Assembly: GCA_032717465.1 (NCBI GenBank)
Contig: CM064667.1
Coordinates: 406,143 to 470,142 of the forward strand
Source: Coenobita brevimanus
Lineage: Eukaryota > Arthropoda > Malacostraca > Decapoda > Coenobitidae
Direction of reading: 5' to 3'
DNA: 64,000 nt
The number at the start of each line of letters is the position of its first letter. Within the stretch, counting starts at the first letter, position 1. The position numbers and the translations under genes are program-made. Below are positions 23,006 to 36,985 of the stretch, in pieces. Below the pieces are notes generated by a model. The model saw only the letters and a list, made by a program, of their open reading frames with translations, was not told where the DNA came from and did no database searches.

Positions 23006-23384
23006 TTATAGTAGCAAAATAGTTACTATAAACCTACATGCGAGTACGACCAAGTGATGCCTCACAGGTGCCACAATTTCCCTTACAGAAGACTTATTTT
23101 ATGTACGACTGGCGACATATAAACCTAGGACAGCATCAGTGTGCAGCAGAGGCCAAGCATTTGGTATACTTGACAACCTCATCACAGGTCTGTTGGTGGC
23201 ACTGACATGAAAGAACGGAGGTGTCAAATATTAACTGAAATGAGACAACTGTCATGCATGAACGTCAGACACTGTAACCAAGCCGCTTCACACAGACATT
23301 GTCCCAGGTTCATGTGCAGCCAACTGTATATCACACCCATACCTTTTCTTACGCTATACATTTAAGGTTCTTATGCCCCCACTA

Positions 23385-23690
23385 CGAGAGATGGCGGTGC
23401 TCAAGGAGTCAAAGAAATAATCCGGGACCTATAAGGACGCAAACTGCATCCCAAAAAGGAGCAGGGAGAAGTTTGGTGATCTGGATATCGTTAAAACATA
23501 CCTTACTGACCTTCCACAAGATCCACCAAAAAACACCCAGGCTTATATCACACCAGTCGTAAATGAGACAGCCTTAGCGTGTACTCAGTATTGACAGCAG
23601 CTATTAGCACCAAAGTAGTGACATGTAAAGGCGTTTGGCACACAGGAGGAGTGTTGGACCTCTGGAAAAAGAGTAGCAAGTCTATGCCTA
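23385..23690 (+). mobile_element. Diverged copy of the SINE at 3133
   Basis: The body matches the 3133-3455 SINE (ATGAGACAGCC, AGTAGTGACATGTAAAGGCGTTTGG, ACACAGGAGGA-type blocks), but the tRNA-like head has lost its promoter boxes. It shows the family is dispersed and not only part of the duplication. Confidence 0.7.
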
Positions 23691-24124
23691 CAATGAGACA
23701 GGAAAAGATGAGTTGCATTAAAGTATCTGGCGGTAGTAAGAGAAAGAACACATATAGATATCACCGTACAAAACAATTATTCACATGATGCTTTTCTGTT
23801 CAAAACACTTCTTTACCTAAATAACATTTTTACGACGCATACTCTAGTAACTAAGTGTTCACCTCCATGTTAGACCATCACCAACACGTTAATCATATCC
23901 TTGTGACATGTAGTACATATTTTATTTTTAATCCTGCAACATTAATTTCTACCTAAATTTGAGTTCAACAAGTTCAAAGCAAACTAGGGCGCGGGCCTCT
24001 GCCAACACCAATAATATTTAAGATTTACTGTTGTAATTCCCTCTTCCCGTCAGAAGAATACTTTCGCGGTTTCACACAGTCAAGTAATTGTACAGCCTTA
24101 GTCTGTCCCATGGTCTGTCCTGCT

Positions 24125-24364
24125 ACACAACGTCACACAGCACATACCTCGGCCAACGCCAGTAATGTTTATGCTACATTCTTGCATCCGGATCCGGATC
24201 AACCTCAAAAGCTAATCAACTCTTCCTTGACCCTTTTCCCACCTATCCACCAAATTTCACTGAAATTCAATAATAGCTTTTTGATATCTTGTACACAAAC
24301 CAACAGACAAAGAGGCGTGGGTGAATATATAACCTCCATCCAACTTCGCTGGCAGAGGTAATAA
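24125..24364. repeat. Dispersed repeat with TTACCTC-type inverted ends (one internal unit)
   Basis: Begins ACCTCGGCCAACGCC and ends CTTCGCTGGCAGAGGTAATAA, which are imperfect inverse complements. The interior holds GGATCCGGATC, CTTCCTTGACCC and AATTTCACTGAAATTC. A related copy with about three internal units lies at 38645-39150. I recall similar sequences ending in GGCGGAGGTAA in many animals but cannot name the class. Confidence 0.6.
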
Positions 24365-25094
24365 ATGATATTATTAATACCCTCTCAGCTCGAAAGCGTA
24401 CTTTTTCCCCAAGTAAACGTTAGGTTATTCGTTCAGCATACTGTAGTTTAACTCAACTCTAGTAATGGGGTTAATGATAATTATACCTAACCCCTCCAAT
24501 TCGATAACTTCCTCCAACTCTGAGAATATGTGCACAATCCAGCCACACCAATTGTTCAGACTGCCGGCAGTGAAGGAGTGCTTTGATGACAGAGACACCA
24601 GACACAAGATAACAACGCTTCAGGAATATTTCCATTTACTACGCTACTTGTTTTTGTGAGCCAAGAACAAGATGGATAATGCCACCAAACATGCTATCCT
24701 GACAACTGGGAACCCGCGAACGGTGAGAATCAGGACACGAAATTGGACTAGGTGAGAAGCACACGTACACACACGCACTTGACAATGACCAGAAAAAAAA
24801 CTAAACGAAAATTTGACTCAAACAGATGTAATGGTTCATTCTAATTCTGGTTTCAATTTCAGATGGGATGGGAAGGTCTAGATGCTAGAACAAAGTTCCT
24901 TATGTCTGTCAGGGCAACCATCATAGCAGGACAGCCCTGATACTCTCCCAATCTTCACCTTCAGATTCAAAATAGCTACAAGGTTATATTTGCTCCACAA
25001 GAGTGGACGGTGGTTTCTACATCCCATATCCCTACAAAAGGAGAGGACGTTCCTAGGTTGCCCTCCCCTCCCAACCCATGTACTCGCCATCTAC

Positions 25095-25096
<2 letters not shown>

Positions 25097-25158
<62 letters not shown>
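25097..25158. repeat. (AC)n microsatellite
   Basis: AC array of 62 bp. Confidence 0.97.
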
Positions 25159-25161
<3 letters not shown>

Positions 25162-25479
25162 TGACCAGAATAAATATAACAAATGGAGACGGTGTGCAAC
25201 TCAGGCACGACTGGGGCACCTATCTTAATTAACTGTGGTGGTGGTGAGGTGGGGCGACGACGGGAGGGGGCAGTGGATATGGTGTCAGGGAAAAGTGTGT
25301 AGAATCACTGGGGAGGAGGGAGGGAAGGGACGCATGTGACGCCAACAACTACACCTGGTTTACCTCACCTTCATTCTTATCTTAACCCACCCTGCCTTAA
25401 CCCCTTGAGTAATGTTTTCTCAGCTGAACAGAAGAGTATGTCAGCCTGAATTACATAACCTATCCAGGTGCATTCACAA

Positions 25480-25933
25480 GAGCGAGTCTGTCTTCTTCCA
25501 CTCTATTCCTCACCCTGTCTTTCCCATCTTGCCTCACTCTGATAGCCTATCCTAGTACCCTGCCTCAATCTGTTCATCCTCCACTCTATCCCTCACCCTG
25601 TCTCTCCTACATTCTTTTACCTTGCCTTACCCCCTCACCTTGCTACCTTTTCCTATCCTGTCCATTATCCTCCCCAGTGCCCCATCTTTATTAATTGCCT
25701 GCTCTCTCTCTCTCCTCCAACTTCTTCCACATTTCCTCCCTTTCAGTTTCCTTCTCCCCCCTCTTCCTTTCTGCTTACCCATCTGCTCTCTCTGCTTACC
25801 CTTTGTTTGCTACCGTGCCTGTCTCTCACATTCTCTTCTATTTCCTCGCTTCCCTTCCTCCCAGCAATTCGTTATCTCTTCTTTCTCTCAGCTTGCCTTC
25901 CAACACTTCCCTTCTTCCCAGCCTACAACCCTG

Positions 25934-25979
<46 letters not shown>

Positions 25980-26165
25980 TCCAACTCTATTTATCTCTCA
26001 CTCTGCATACCTTCACCCACTCCACCCTTGCTCCCTCCCTGCTTACCATCTACCTCTCCTCCCTCCTTCCAAACACGTATCATTTCTCTCCCTCCTTACA
26101 TCACCGCCGTCCCCCACACCCTTTCTACCTCCGGCCCCAGCACCACACCACACCCTCCTTCACTG
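25480..26165. repeat. Pyrimidine-rich low-complexity block
   Basis: Long C/T-rich stretch including a CT array at 25937-25982. Three overlapping plus-strand frames of 119-190 codons exist only because stop codons are rare in such composition. Confidence 0.75.
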
Positions 26166-27225
26166 AGCGTGCAAGAGGATGAATGGGCAGTACAGTGGTA
26201 TGGGTGCTGGGAGCATACATTCTGTTGGAAATATAGTTACGTTATTTTTAACTGGACTCGGAGTTGAATCTCATCAACCTCAGGTTCTTACCACCACCAC
26301 CCAACAACCGACCCTACTGATACCGGTTGAAAAAAGGGAGGACAATCAAGCAGTGTAGAGAAAACTATGATGTAAATGTTACATTAAATGTTAAAGGCCA
26401 AATATCGTGGCCAGGCATCAACCTTGCCTGTGTTGACACTACCAGCAAGGTCACTACACACATAAGGCACCCAGTCAGGCACGCAGGGAGGGAGGTAGGT
26501 AGGTAGGTAGGTACAGTAGTTAGTTTGTTCAGTTTGCAGGAGGGCAACATAATTACAAGCATATCTTCATATCAGACGGCGGGACAAGAGGGTTGGTTGA
26601 GCTGTAAGCCATATACAGTACATAATGAAGAAAGATGCGAAGTGAGTATCGGTGGCGGAGACTAGTTTTTCTGATGGTAGTCTATGCTCTTGTGGTAATG
26701 GTAGTAGTAAGGCAGACAGAAGATGGTGGGAGCTGTTGATGGTATTGAGAAATCATAATAGTGACGGTTTATTAGAATGGTAGTGGTGGTGAGAGTTAGG
26801 TTGGAAATAGTAGAGGCAGAGGTATTAGTAGTGGTTGCTGGACTGGTGATGAAGAAATGACTGCGGTGTATAGTTGATGAGAAACCTAATACAGTACAGT
26901 AAGTGAACAGGGAGATGACATAATACAGGGAAGAATCATTAACATCAACGTTCTTATCTCCATGTAATTATGTAAGCAGACATAACTGTGGCTATATTAG
27001 ATGCACTAGGAAGTCATGATAGCTTTTATCACCCAGTTCTTTGATAGTGATGGTAATAATGGATGCTGATACCTTGCTGTAGAAGAAAATATATTCTTAT
27101 TAACAATATTCTTGTCTTTAGGTAAAAATTTAATAAAGTAATCTGATGCAGTATTCCGTGCACTGGGATGTTATGATGGCTGTTACTCGCACTCAACTCT
27201 TTCTGCATCTTATTTTGTACTACCG

Positions 27226-27565
27226 TGCTTTTTTCTCCTTTCCTCTCTTTCATTTTCCTCTTCCCAATCCTTCAATCTCTACTTCCCTCTCCTTCATCTC
27301 CTCTTCTCTCTCCTTCATACTCCTGTTCCCTGTCTTTCATACTCCTGTTCCCTCTCTTCCATACTCCTGTTCCCTCTCTTTCATACTCCCCTTCCCCCCT
27401 TCCATCATAATCCTCTTCCATGTCCTTCAAACTTCTCTTCCCTCTCCTTCATACTCCTCTTCTCATCTTCATACTCGCTTCCCTCTCCACCATACTCCCC
27501 ATCCCTCTCCTTCATATTCATCTTCCCTCTCCTTCATACTCCTCTTCCCTCTCCTTCACACACGA
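27226..27565 (+). repeat. 22-bp pyrimidine minisatellite (copy B)
   Basis: Counterpart of 1041-1400 with one 22-bp unit deleted. Confidence 0.8.
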
Positions 27566-27973
27566 TCGCATATTTGCTTATATCATCACTCACACCCATC
27601 CTGTTGTCATTAATGCCTTTCTTTGTCTTCTACAATGGTACCCTTCCTCACTCTTTTTCTCTCATATCAATATTTCTACAGTATAATATCTATCACAGTA
27701 TCCTTTACCCTCTCATACCTTCTCTAATCAGGCCTATATTCCTTCATGCACTAACTCAAAACCTCTCACACACCTCTCTTCATTCTTCCCATAAGCCTCA
27801 CACTCTCATACCCTTCTAGACGTACGAGTACAATATACCCTCCCTCACATCCATCACACCTGACTCTCTCCTGACCACGTTCCCTCATCACAGGTAACAC
27901 TCCCTCACCCTCACTCCTCACCCTAGCTCACTCTACCTCCTCCATCACTGTCTCTATCCTATCTTCTCTATTA

Positions 27974-27975
<2 letters not shown>

Positions 27976-28029
<54 letters not shown>
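27976..28029. repeat. (CT)n microsatellite (copy B)
   Basis: 54 bp, against 72 bp in copy A. Confidence 0.97.
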
Positions 28030-28035
<6 letters not shown>

Positions 28036-29268
28036 ACCTCTTGTTTTTTTTATCCTCTCTCTGCCTTTGCACCCTGCCTTCCTCTCTTCTACACACGTCA
28101 TGGCCATATTATATAACACAGGTCTACTCGTTTTTGGACGTATTTAGTTCGTGTGCTTTTTGTTACTCCATTTCTTGTTTTCCTCAATTCCCTCTCTCAT
28201 CTGACTAGCTACAGTTTGTTATATCTGTCTGCCTGTCTATCTGTTTATTCATCTTTCTTTCTTATATGAAGATCTATCTATATAGCATGTCTATCTACCC
28301 ATCTATCAATCAATCAATCAATCAATCTACCTATCTATCTATCCATCTGGAATAGTTTTCCTATACTAGTATGGCAAGAAATAAGTTGTTCCATGCACAG
28401 CAAGGCTGTATCACTTCGTTTCGACTTAAAGATCTGTGAGGTGTGTCTCTCTCTCTTGGCAAGGGCGTGGGCACCGGTGCCCTCCAACACAGTTGATTTA
28501 CTTCACAATAGGACACAATACCCACGCTGTTCTATGTTCTTTTGTTGTATTTAACCTCCAATTTAAAATGGGTCATGTTAATGGAATAACAGTTAGCAGG
28601 AGAAGTAGCAGTGCATAAGAAGGATGCTAATACAGGCAATCTGCTGATGCCTTGTTTATGCTAGATCGCACTGTAAATCTGGGTATTTTCTGAAATGATT
28701 TTTAATACTTTTGCCGTCTACAGCCGATTTCACTCATTTCAAGAAAAGCAGAGCTTAACAAAAGGTATATCTAACTCGTCCAGTTCCAAAAAGTCACTCC
28801 CAGGACAGTGAAAGCAATTCAGCAGGTAGCTGCGTTGAACGAGTGTGGCAGAGGGGAAAGGGAGGCTGGATGAGTCTGGAGGCTTGTGCCACGGGATCAT
28901 ATTTGGGCATGTTAGAACCTGCGTCTCGTGTTATGCACATTCTAATCGTGTTATACAAACTTTACGAACCTAACCCAAGGCTTGTGTTGCAAATGACTCA
29001 CGCAGTGGAAACGTGCGTTACTGGCAATGTTATGGTACACAGCTACTGATTGCAAATTCTGAGTTGCCTTGCAGTAAAAAACTGTGTGGCCCTTGGCTCT
29101 TGTTAGGTTAAATGGGGGTGAATAAGGTTAAGGTGGGTCAGAGTGGATAAGATAATTTGCTATATTAAAGTAGATTAAATTTGGTTGGGTTAGGCTGATA
29201 TATGCTCTGTCTAAATTTAGGGGTCCCTTCCCCCATCCGGTCTCTCTCTCTCTCTCTCTTCCACCCAT

Positions 29269-29591
29269 TTGGGGGAGGCGGTGGCTGAATCGGTAGAGAG
29301 GCGGCCTGCAGTCCTGGTGGACCCAGGTTCGAATCCTGGCTGGGGCAGGGAACAGATTAAGGATTTGAATTTCATAACAAAAGCAGACTTTCCTGATCTA
29401 CCAGATGACCCGCCGACATGTCATAAAAGTACCCCTGCTAATACCAATACACCAGTCCTGTATGAGACAGCCCTAGCATGTATTCAATATGGACGGTGGG
29501 TGTTAGCGCCGAAGTGGTGACATGTGGAGAGGTGTTTGGTATGTAGGAGGACTACTGGGCCTTGAGAGCAGGCTGTGAAGCCTATGCCCAG
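29269..29591 (+). mobile_element. tRNA-derived SINE, copy B counterpart
   Basis: Nearly identical to 3133-3455, with intact A- and B-box-like sequences; part of the segmental duplication, not a separate insertion. Confidence 0.8.
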
Positions 29592-29595
29592 AGTC

Positions 29596-29598
<3 letters not shown>

Positions 29599-29634
<36 letters not shown>
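29599..29634. repeat. (AC)n microsatellite
   Basis: Directly follows the SINE body, as in copy A. Confidence 0.95.
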
Positions 29635-29638
<4 letters not shown>

Positions 29639-30548
29639 ATATCTGTGCCCGTCCCCCTCTCCCCATCGTTCCGCCCCCATTCCCATGTCAACATCTGAAT
29701 AACGGCTAATGGAATATCACATCCACACTCACGTAAATGGGATTACCAGTGTCACATAACCACACTGTAAGCAAATACGGAAGCTTCCAGGACTCACTGA
29801 GAAACATAAGGTGTGACTTATGCCATGGACCACACCTTCACACGGTAGGCAAGACAAGTAAGTAATACTGATAATCTCAAGTATGTGTGGAATGACTTTA
29901 ATATATCGTCATCGACTGCATTTTTTTATTTCATCTCCATGACTGCTGAAGGCAATTTCTTGACACTACATAATCGTTAAGTTATGGTATAACAAAAAAA
30001 AAACATAAAAAAGCAAATGCCCCTTACTCTCAAAAAATAATTAGACGAGAGATTTCCTCGGTGTAGTTTAACTGGTTTTTAAGGAAGCACTTGTTTTAGG
30101 TTTTCTTTGCGCTTCAGTGGTAAAAGTGTCGCATTATTGTAAAAAAAAACTACAAAGTACACTCTCCTAATCACCCACGACACAAAATAATTACCACGAA
30201 CTTGGATCCCCTAACAATTTTACAGGGACATAATTATCTACCTCGTCTTGCCTCAGCACATCTGTTCTCCATCGTGCAGTCCTGATCCCCATCCACGTTC
30301 AGGCAGCATCGCCCAGGTTTTTATGAAGATGACGAGGAAGGATGACAGTCAGTAAATCACAAGATATAAACAGAAGAAAGTAAAACGAGATGTAACAATA
30401 AACTGTCCATTATACTGCACATCTTCCCACACATCACACAAGGGAGTGGGAAGTGAAAAGGTATTAGACAACTTCATGGCTGTTTCCCGACTACCATTCG
30501 TGTGCATTAACTCCGCCTGGCCCTAGGCAGAGTCCAGAAAAATCTGTT

Positions 30549-30552
30549 ATGT
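30549..30552. other. Empty insertion site (ATGT)
   Basis: CTGTTATGTCAGAGGAG is continuous here. In copy A the same flanks are separated by the 10.37 kb insertion with ATGT repeated on both sides. This is direct evidence of the pre-insertion state. Confidence 0.88.
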
Positions 30553-30714
30553 CAGAGGAGATACAAACCTGGACTGAGGTGTCGTAACAAACACTGCATT
30601 AAGTTATACAGTTCCATGTCAGGCGATATTCATTAGCACTGTTTTGACCGGCAGTATTTGTGCTTGTGATGCAGTAAGAGTGTGGACTTACACCTGGGGG
30701 CACGCACATGAAAG

Positions 30715-30718
30715 CACG

Positions 30719-30784
<66 letters not shown>
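30715..30784. repeat. (CG)n(CA)n microsatellite
   Basis: Short CG alternation followed by a CA array. Confidence 0.95.
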
Positions 30785-30786
<2 letters not shown>

Positions 30787-32544
30787 GACGCAGCTAACCA
30801 ACACATAATACACAGGAAAAAATCTATCCTTATACAGTACATGCTCTAAGAAGGTTGTGTTTATTCACCTGACCAAAGAATATTTTTATGACCACAGAAG
30901 GGCGAAGAGAGGAATGGAAGATCCGGGAAGATAGTGGAAGGATGACGTGAATGAGAACGTGATGATTTTAATTTGGTTCGAGGCATATTTGCTGAGAGCA
31001 TCCTGAATGAACACTATATGCACGGACGCGCGGGCGCACATATAAATGCATGGACACACGTACGTGCATACATGAATTCATACACATCTATTTCTCTGTT
31101 TATATATCTACCTACCTAACTGTCTGTCTGTTTATCTATTTTTCTATCTATATATATACACGTACATACATATATAAAACTATATTTATCTGTACTAAAA
31201 AAAAATGTTTTACAACACCATTCCCTTAATAGTGCGGTATAATCTGTACAGCAATAAGAGAGGAGTGGTTTGTACAAACAAAAAATTAATAAAATAGATA
31301 CAAGATGATATGGAGCAACGCTTGCGAAACGACGACGTAGAGTGATGAAATGCACTGAATCCTAGCTAACTGTCGCTATCTTTCTGGCTGCCCCACTCTC
31401 TTTCTTATTTGTCTTTTGCTATCTTTATCTATTCTGCATGTCTTCGAGAGAAATGTCTGCATCTAATGTCTGTCTTATGTGCCTCTATTCACTATTTGCT
31501 TTCTCACGGCTTCTCTGTCTGTCCCTCAGCCACGAACCACAACCAGTGAAATCAACTTACTCATACGTAATCCAGTCCATCGATTAACACACGAATTCAC
31601 TTACATTAAATTGTAAAAATCACAGTGTCTGTCCCGGACCAAGAAATTGTGCCCTTGTGCCATGAGTAAGTAAGTGAAGGGTGGGGAAGCACTGCAGAAT
31701 CCACCGACCTTTAACACCCCCAGTCAACACCATGCAGCCAGACTGACTTTCAACAAGGAGGAATTGCGGGGAGTTAAGAGAAAAGACTGAATTTAACCTT
31801 CAATGGCGGGGGAGGGAAAGGAAGTCAAAGGGCGAGACTGTGTTTAAGTTTGTAGAGGAAAATAATATAACGAGTGGAAACTGAATTTGTCTTCAAAGCA
31901 GGGTAAGTTAACCGGAGATACTGGCTTTTACACAAATGAAGCTGGGAGAATGAAATGGGTAGTAGGAATATTGCTCGGTATGGTATATGAGATGCGGATC
32001 AAGGAGAAGGAAAGGTTACAGTAGGAAATGTGTTTAGAATTAAGGAAGGTGGAAAATGAAAAACTGATTATAGGTAATCCAGTGCTACCTTTTTGGAAGG
32101 TGGAATGATAATAATGATAATAAAATTGACGACAACGACGACGATGATAATGATGATGATGTATACGATTAACGGTCAGGACTGATTTACCGTATAGCTT
32201 TAAAGAAAAAATCAGTAGAGACTGACATTAAGAGTGTACAGGAAAACAACCTGAAGACATTAAACAGAATCTAAAGTCTTAAGACGGTGTGCGCAAGAGA
32301 TCACTAGCATTGAAAAGTTTTACGCGTCTCCCTGTATGCAAGAATTCAAAGACAGAGATATATCCCTTCCCTTTTAGCTACCGTCCTTGCCCTCACATAT
32401 CTTCTCTCACCCGATCGTTTTCCGTCTCCTACTCCTTTATCCGTCTCCTCTCGCTCCCGTCTTATAAATAATTACCCCTTCCCCCTTTGTAATTTCCAAA
32501 TTTCGGGTAATTCTCCTTTCCTTTATTTACTTTTCAACATAATG

Positions 32545-32545
<1 letters not shown>

Positions 32546-32630
<85 letters not shown>
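32546..32630. repeat. Compound (GT)n(GA)n microsatellite (copy B)
   Basis: Shorter allele of 16786-16921. Confidence 0.97.
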
Positions 32631-32632
<2 letters not shown>

Positions 32633-34313
32633 TAACAAAAGGAAATACAGAGGGAAGGTCGATGGCAGAAAGAGATCTATCAAGTCAAAGAAGGAGACTG
32701 GCGGACAGACTGACCTGAGAATAAGAAAAAAAAAAAAAGTTTAAAAATTGAAAGAACCTAAACAACGGAGAGACGAGGGCGGAGAATAAAGCAGAAAAAT
32801 ATTGAGGAACAAAGAGGAACGTAGTAGATTAATGGGAAACGGAAACGCCGGTGAAAAAGAAGACGAAGCATTGATGATGAGGAGGAGTAGGAGAAAGAAG
32901 AAACGGAAAGAAGGGATGGAAAGGAAGAAGAGAAAGGGGAAGAAGAGGAGCAGGAAAGAGGAGAAACGGGAAGGGAGACAGGGAAGTTGGAAGAAATGAA
33001 GAAGGGGAAGGTAGGAAATGAGGAATAAGGGAAAGGAAAAAGTGGGCGATTGATGATTATGAATACCATGCCACGTACGGTACGAAAGATTGGTAGTCCA
33101 GTCCACGACCATGCCTACTGAATCTTCCAGTAATGGTGGCAGGTTATCAATGGCCTTGGTGATGGAGGTGATTTGTTACAATTATAGCCTATGTTGTCTC
33201 ATGCACCTGAATCCACCCCACCACCCACACCACGCAACCACACTACCCCGCGAGCACATCCAGCGCAGGCACAGACGCAGACAGTAACACTTGTTCCAAA
33301 ACCAATCGGTGCACTCTTCGCGAGAGACTATCTGACACCACGGACGATGGCTACTGTAAAATGTCCAATGATTCCACCCCACGCTGGTAAACTTTTCTTC
33401 CATGATGATATATCATATGGCATTTTTGTCATATACTCGAGTCAATAATGTCATCACACATATCATTGTATTCATATAACAAAATATTAATCTCCTTGGG
33501 ACATCATGAGCTGTACTGATCAATTCGGATAATGTCAGGGCCCTCCAGTGCGATACTTTTGGGGCTAGTGTACACGCACACAGGCACATCCGTATCATAT
33601 GAAAGAAAAATTAATAGACTTCGACATATGGGCAAACACAATGGCAAACGCACAGAGTCATACTCGTATATATCATAGAGAATATAATCACACATCACCA
33701 ACGCCACCATGCACGAAGACACAAGCACAAGCACACGAGCACACCTATATCATTAAAAAAATAATCAGACATCGCCATGCAGGCAGAAACAGGCATACGT
33801 ACTGGAACACATATATCACTAGAGAGAAGAACAATTATAATCAGCTATTATCATCATCAATCACTGAAAACATACGTCGGAAAAGACTGGAATGCAGGAC
33901 AGCAATTGAGATTAAATCCTACAAACACAGTCCCAAGAAGCTTACAATATGCAGCAATATCTCACATACCTCCTTCATCCCCCTTGGACATTTTGGAAAA
34001 CTCGATGATGGCCACTTTTTTCGACCAGTGTCATTAGCAGTGACTGTGAGGGATAATCATGTAAACAAGGGGTATGGTGTGTATGGTGGGGAAACCTGAC
34101 TTTATACAACGTGACGTAGGCAGGCCATTATGAAATCAGGGTCGGCTGCAGGACTAGTTTGTTGTGCTTGTGTGGAAATTACGATAGAGGGACCAGTCGT
34201 AAAACATTATACTAAGTCAGTAACGAATATATGAAACGTTTGCAGGGTCTTTCGTTGCACTTGTTAAAGTAGGAATGCTAAGCGAATTGAACGAGGAATA
34301 CACTGTCCTCACA

Positions 34314-34315
<2 letters not shown>

Positions 34316-34380
<65 letters not shown>

Positions 34381-34417
34381 AACTCTCTCTCTCTCTCTCT
34401 CTCTCCTCTCTCTCTCC
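34316..34417. repeat. Compound (CT)n(AC)n(CT)n microsatellite
   Basis: About 42 bp CT, 24 bp AC, then imperfect CT. Confidence 0.93.
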
Positions 34418-34762
34418 CGTTCCTACGTCAGCACACCCAAGTCATCCCCCTTTCAGTTACTACCCTCTTCAACGCCCATTCATCGTCAGATGCTCAGAAC
34501 TATCCTTCCACGGTCGACGCTATCTTGTGCCCTGCCCACCCGTGACCTTAGCACACGTCCAAAACCAAAACCAAATCGTCTGCTTTTTTCTGTCCCACTT
34601 TATCAACTGCCGTTTTACTAAGGTCACGGGTTTTCTTTCTCATTTGCAGAATGTGAAAACTCCAACGCCATGTGGTGGAGAGGTTAATCGAAGCCAAAAA
34701 CAAAATCATAATTCTTACCCGTAGAATAAATTACTTAGAAGAGTTTGTTTCTATAATGCCTG

Positions 34763-34949
34763 TACTTTAACTTGGCCTAATATTGTCACCTCTCCATCCA
34801 AGAATGCTGAGTTGCAACAATGGAATAACGCAAGAAAGTCGAAAACATGAGATACAGAAAATACGCTGGGTCGTATTAATGTATTTTTCAGCCATGGAGC
34901 AATGTCAAATAAGCAGCAAAAGGACTAAAATCTGGGCCAAGTCAGAGTA
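34763..34949. mobile_element. MITE-like element, copy 2 (best preserved)
   Basis: 187 bp; left end TACTTTAACTTGGCC and right end GGGCCAAGTCAGAGTA are inverse complements with few mismatches, with TA at both tips. It shares the subterminal TCTCCATCCAAGAATGCTGAG block with copy 1. No coding capacity, so it would depend on a transposase supplied elsewhere. Confidence 0.68.
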
Positions 34950-35959
34950 AAATCAGTATAGTAACAGTGGTCCGGAGTGCTGAGGAAAACAACACTGTCC
35001 AGCAAAGCGTCCCTGTTCCGGCATCCTGCAGAGCCAGCCTGAAAAGGTGTTCTGTTGCCTCAATCTTTCCCTCTACCAATGATACTATTTCACACGAATT
35101 CTGCCAGTGCGAAATGGAGCGAGAGGGTGCAAAAAGAGAGGACTATCAGACCAGTAAAGACCTAAAGCAAAATTAATATTCTACGAGACTCTGAAGAGAA
35201 GCCACAAGTAGTACGGATGGTAGGGGACTCCACCATCCAAGGCAAACCGGTAGGATGTGGTGTCAAGCAAAGATGAACAGACATAATTCTTGTATAAACT
35301 AAAACATCCAAACTTGCTTTGTTGAGTGAGTGATTGGTGTAAGGTGGGTGGAAGGGGTATGTGGGGGTGGGAGTATGATGGGGAGGGTGGTGGGTGGAAA
35401 CAGGAAGGAGATAAGGGTGGTCGGTGCGAGGAGGAGGTGGGGGAGTGGAGGGAAAAAAAAAAAAGTGGACGTAATAAACAAAGAAGGTTAGAGATAAGGT
35501 GGTGGAGGGGTGGATGAGGGAGAAAGTGGAAGGAGGGGAAGAGAAAACACAAGTAAAGGGGGACAGGAGAAAAGGAGAGGGAGAAGAATGGAACGACTGC
35601 AGATGGAGAAAGAAGGAAAGAGATAACAAGACAAGGACACCTCTGATAACCGCACCCACTCCAGATGTATTGTAAGAGGAAACATATAATTATTAAATGA
35701 TTAGGCACTTAAATGACACCCTTTTAGCTTACAGGCTGTCCCAATACATATACATATCTACCCTGTGCTCGGTCGTGCCCATCTGTGTCATATTTATGGC
35801 GACTAATGCAGGACGCAGGTACACGGCCCACTATATTCACGCGACACGTACCTCAAATACACCCTAGACACACACCAGACACACCCTCAACATCCCCCAC
35901 CTCTCAGCATCTCCCAAAACGTTTATAATCCATTCTGCAAAAAAGGTACGGTGCCACAG

Positions 35960-35977
35960 AGAGAGAGAGAGAGAGAG

Positions 35978-36031
<54 letters not shown>
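35960..36031. repeat. Compound (GA)n(GT)n microsatellite
   Basis: Short GA array, then GT array of about 50 bp. Confidence 0.95.
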
Positions 36032-36032
<1 letters not shown>

Positions 36033-36175
36033 AAAAGTGGAAGAATGAGTGTGTGTGGTGTGGAGACTGGCGAGGAAGACAAAGGACCAAAAAAGTGATG
36101 ACCATACTTGTATCTGACCATTCACTCTCCCTTCCTTAATATCCATACACATATTCAATTTTTTAACCTACCTCC

Positions 36176-36178
<3 letters not shown>

Positions 36179-36226
<48 letters not shown>

Positions 36227-36239
36227 ACACACACACACT

Positions 36240-36298
<59 letters not shown>
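36179..36298. repeat. (AC)n microsatellite with interruptions
   Basis: 120 bp of AC with CTCACAC and CTCTCAC interruptions. Confidence 0.96.
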
Positions 36299-36299
<1 letters not shown>

Positions 36300-36711
36300 A
36301 CCATCAACAACAACAACAACCCAGCAACCAACCTACCACAAGTTCCACCCAATTATCGGCCGTAACTCCCATGTACAGTCCCTCCCATCTCCTCTCACTC
36401 ATCCGTCCTCTCACTTACCTAGTTACCTATCATCCTGCCACATCCACCCACCCCTCATCCTTTCCTCCACTCATTCATCCTTCCTCTAATCCACCCATTC
36501 ACCCCCATCCACCCACGCTGTCACAGTAACACATTTCTGGCCAATAAGTCAGAGTAAATCAAAGGTGAAGAATCATATTAATACAGTACAATTATCTGAT
36601 AAGCTTTTCTCACTGACAGTATACAATTAAATGATAACTAAATGAACACCTGACCACGGGGTAATGCTGTTTATTAAGAGCGATAAGGATAATTACTAGG
36701 CTCTTAACTCC

Positions 36712-36985
36712 CCGCCTCTGCCCTCACAACACACCATCCTTGCTGCCTCTGCCCTCACAACACACCTTCCTTGCTGCCTCTGCCAGCAAAACACACCTTC
36801 CTTTCTGCCTCTGCCTTCACAACATATCTTCCTTGCTGCCTCTGCCTTCCCAACACACCATCCTTGCTGTCTCTGCCCTCACAACACACTTTCCTTGCTG
36901 CCTCTGCCCTCACAACACACCTTCCTTGCTACCTCTGCCTGCAACACACCTTCCTTGCTGCCCCTGCCCTCACAACACACCTCCT
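36712..36985 (+). repeat. 31-bp minisatellite
   Basis: Tandem 31-bp units built on CTTGCTGCCTCTGCCCTCAC plus AACACACCTTC, about eight to nine units with substitutions. It makes serine/leucine/proline repeat frames that are not genes. Confidence 0.85.

Larger units (their letters stand above)
26182..33729. repeat. Segmental duplication, copy B (uninterrupted)
   Basis: Direct copy of 1-18021 without the 10.4 kb insertion. Gene-free like copy A. Differences include one fewer minisatellite unit, shorter CT and GT/GA arrays, a longer CA array and scattered SNPs. The junction at 33729/33730 gives way to sequence unrelated to 18022 onward. Confidence 0.93.

Noticed and set aside
33599..34099. 166-codon plus-strand frame spanning the copy B breakpoint
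   Set aside because: Starts in the duplication and runs into unrelated sequence; no domain or codon bias.
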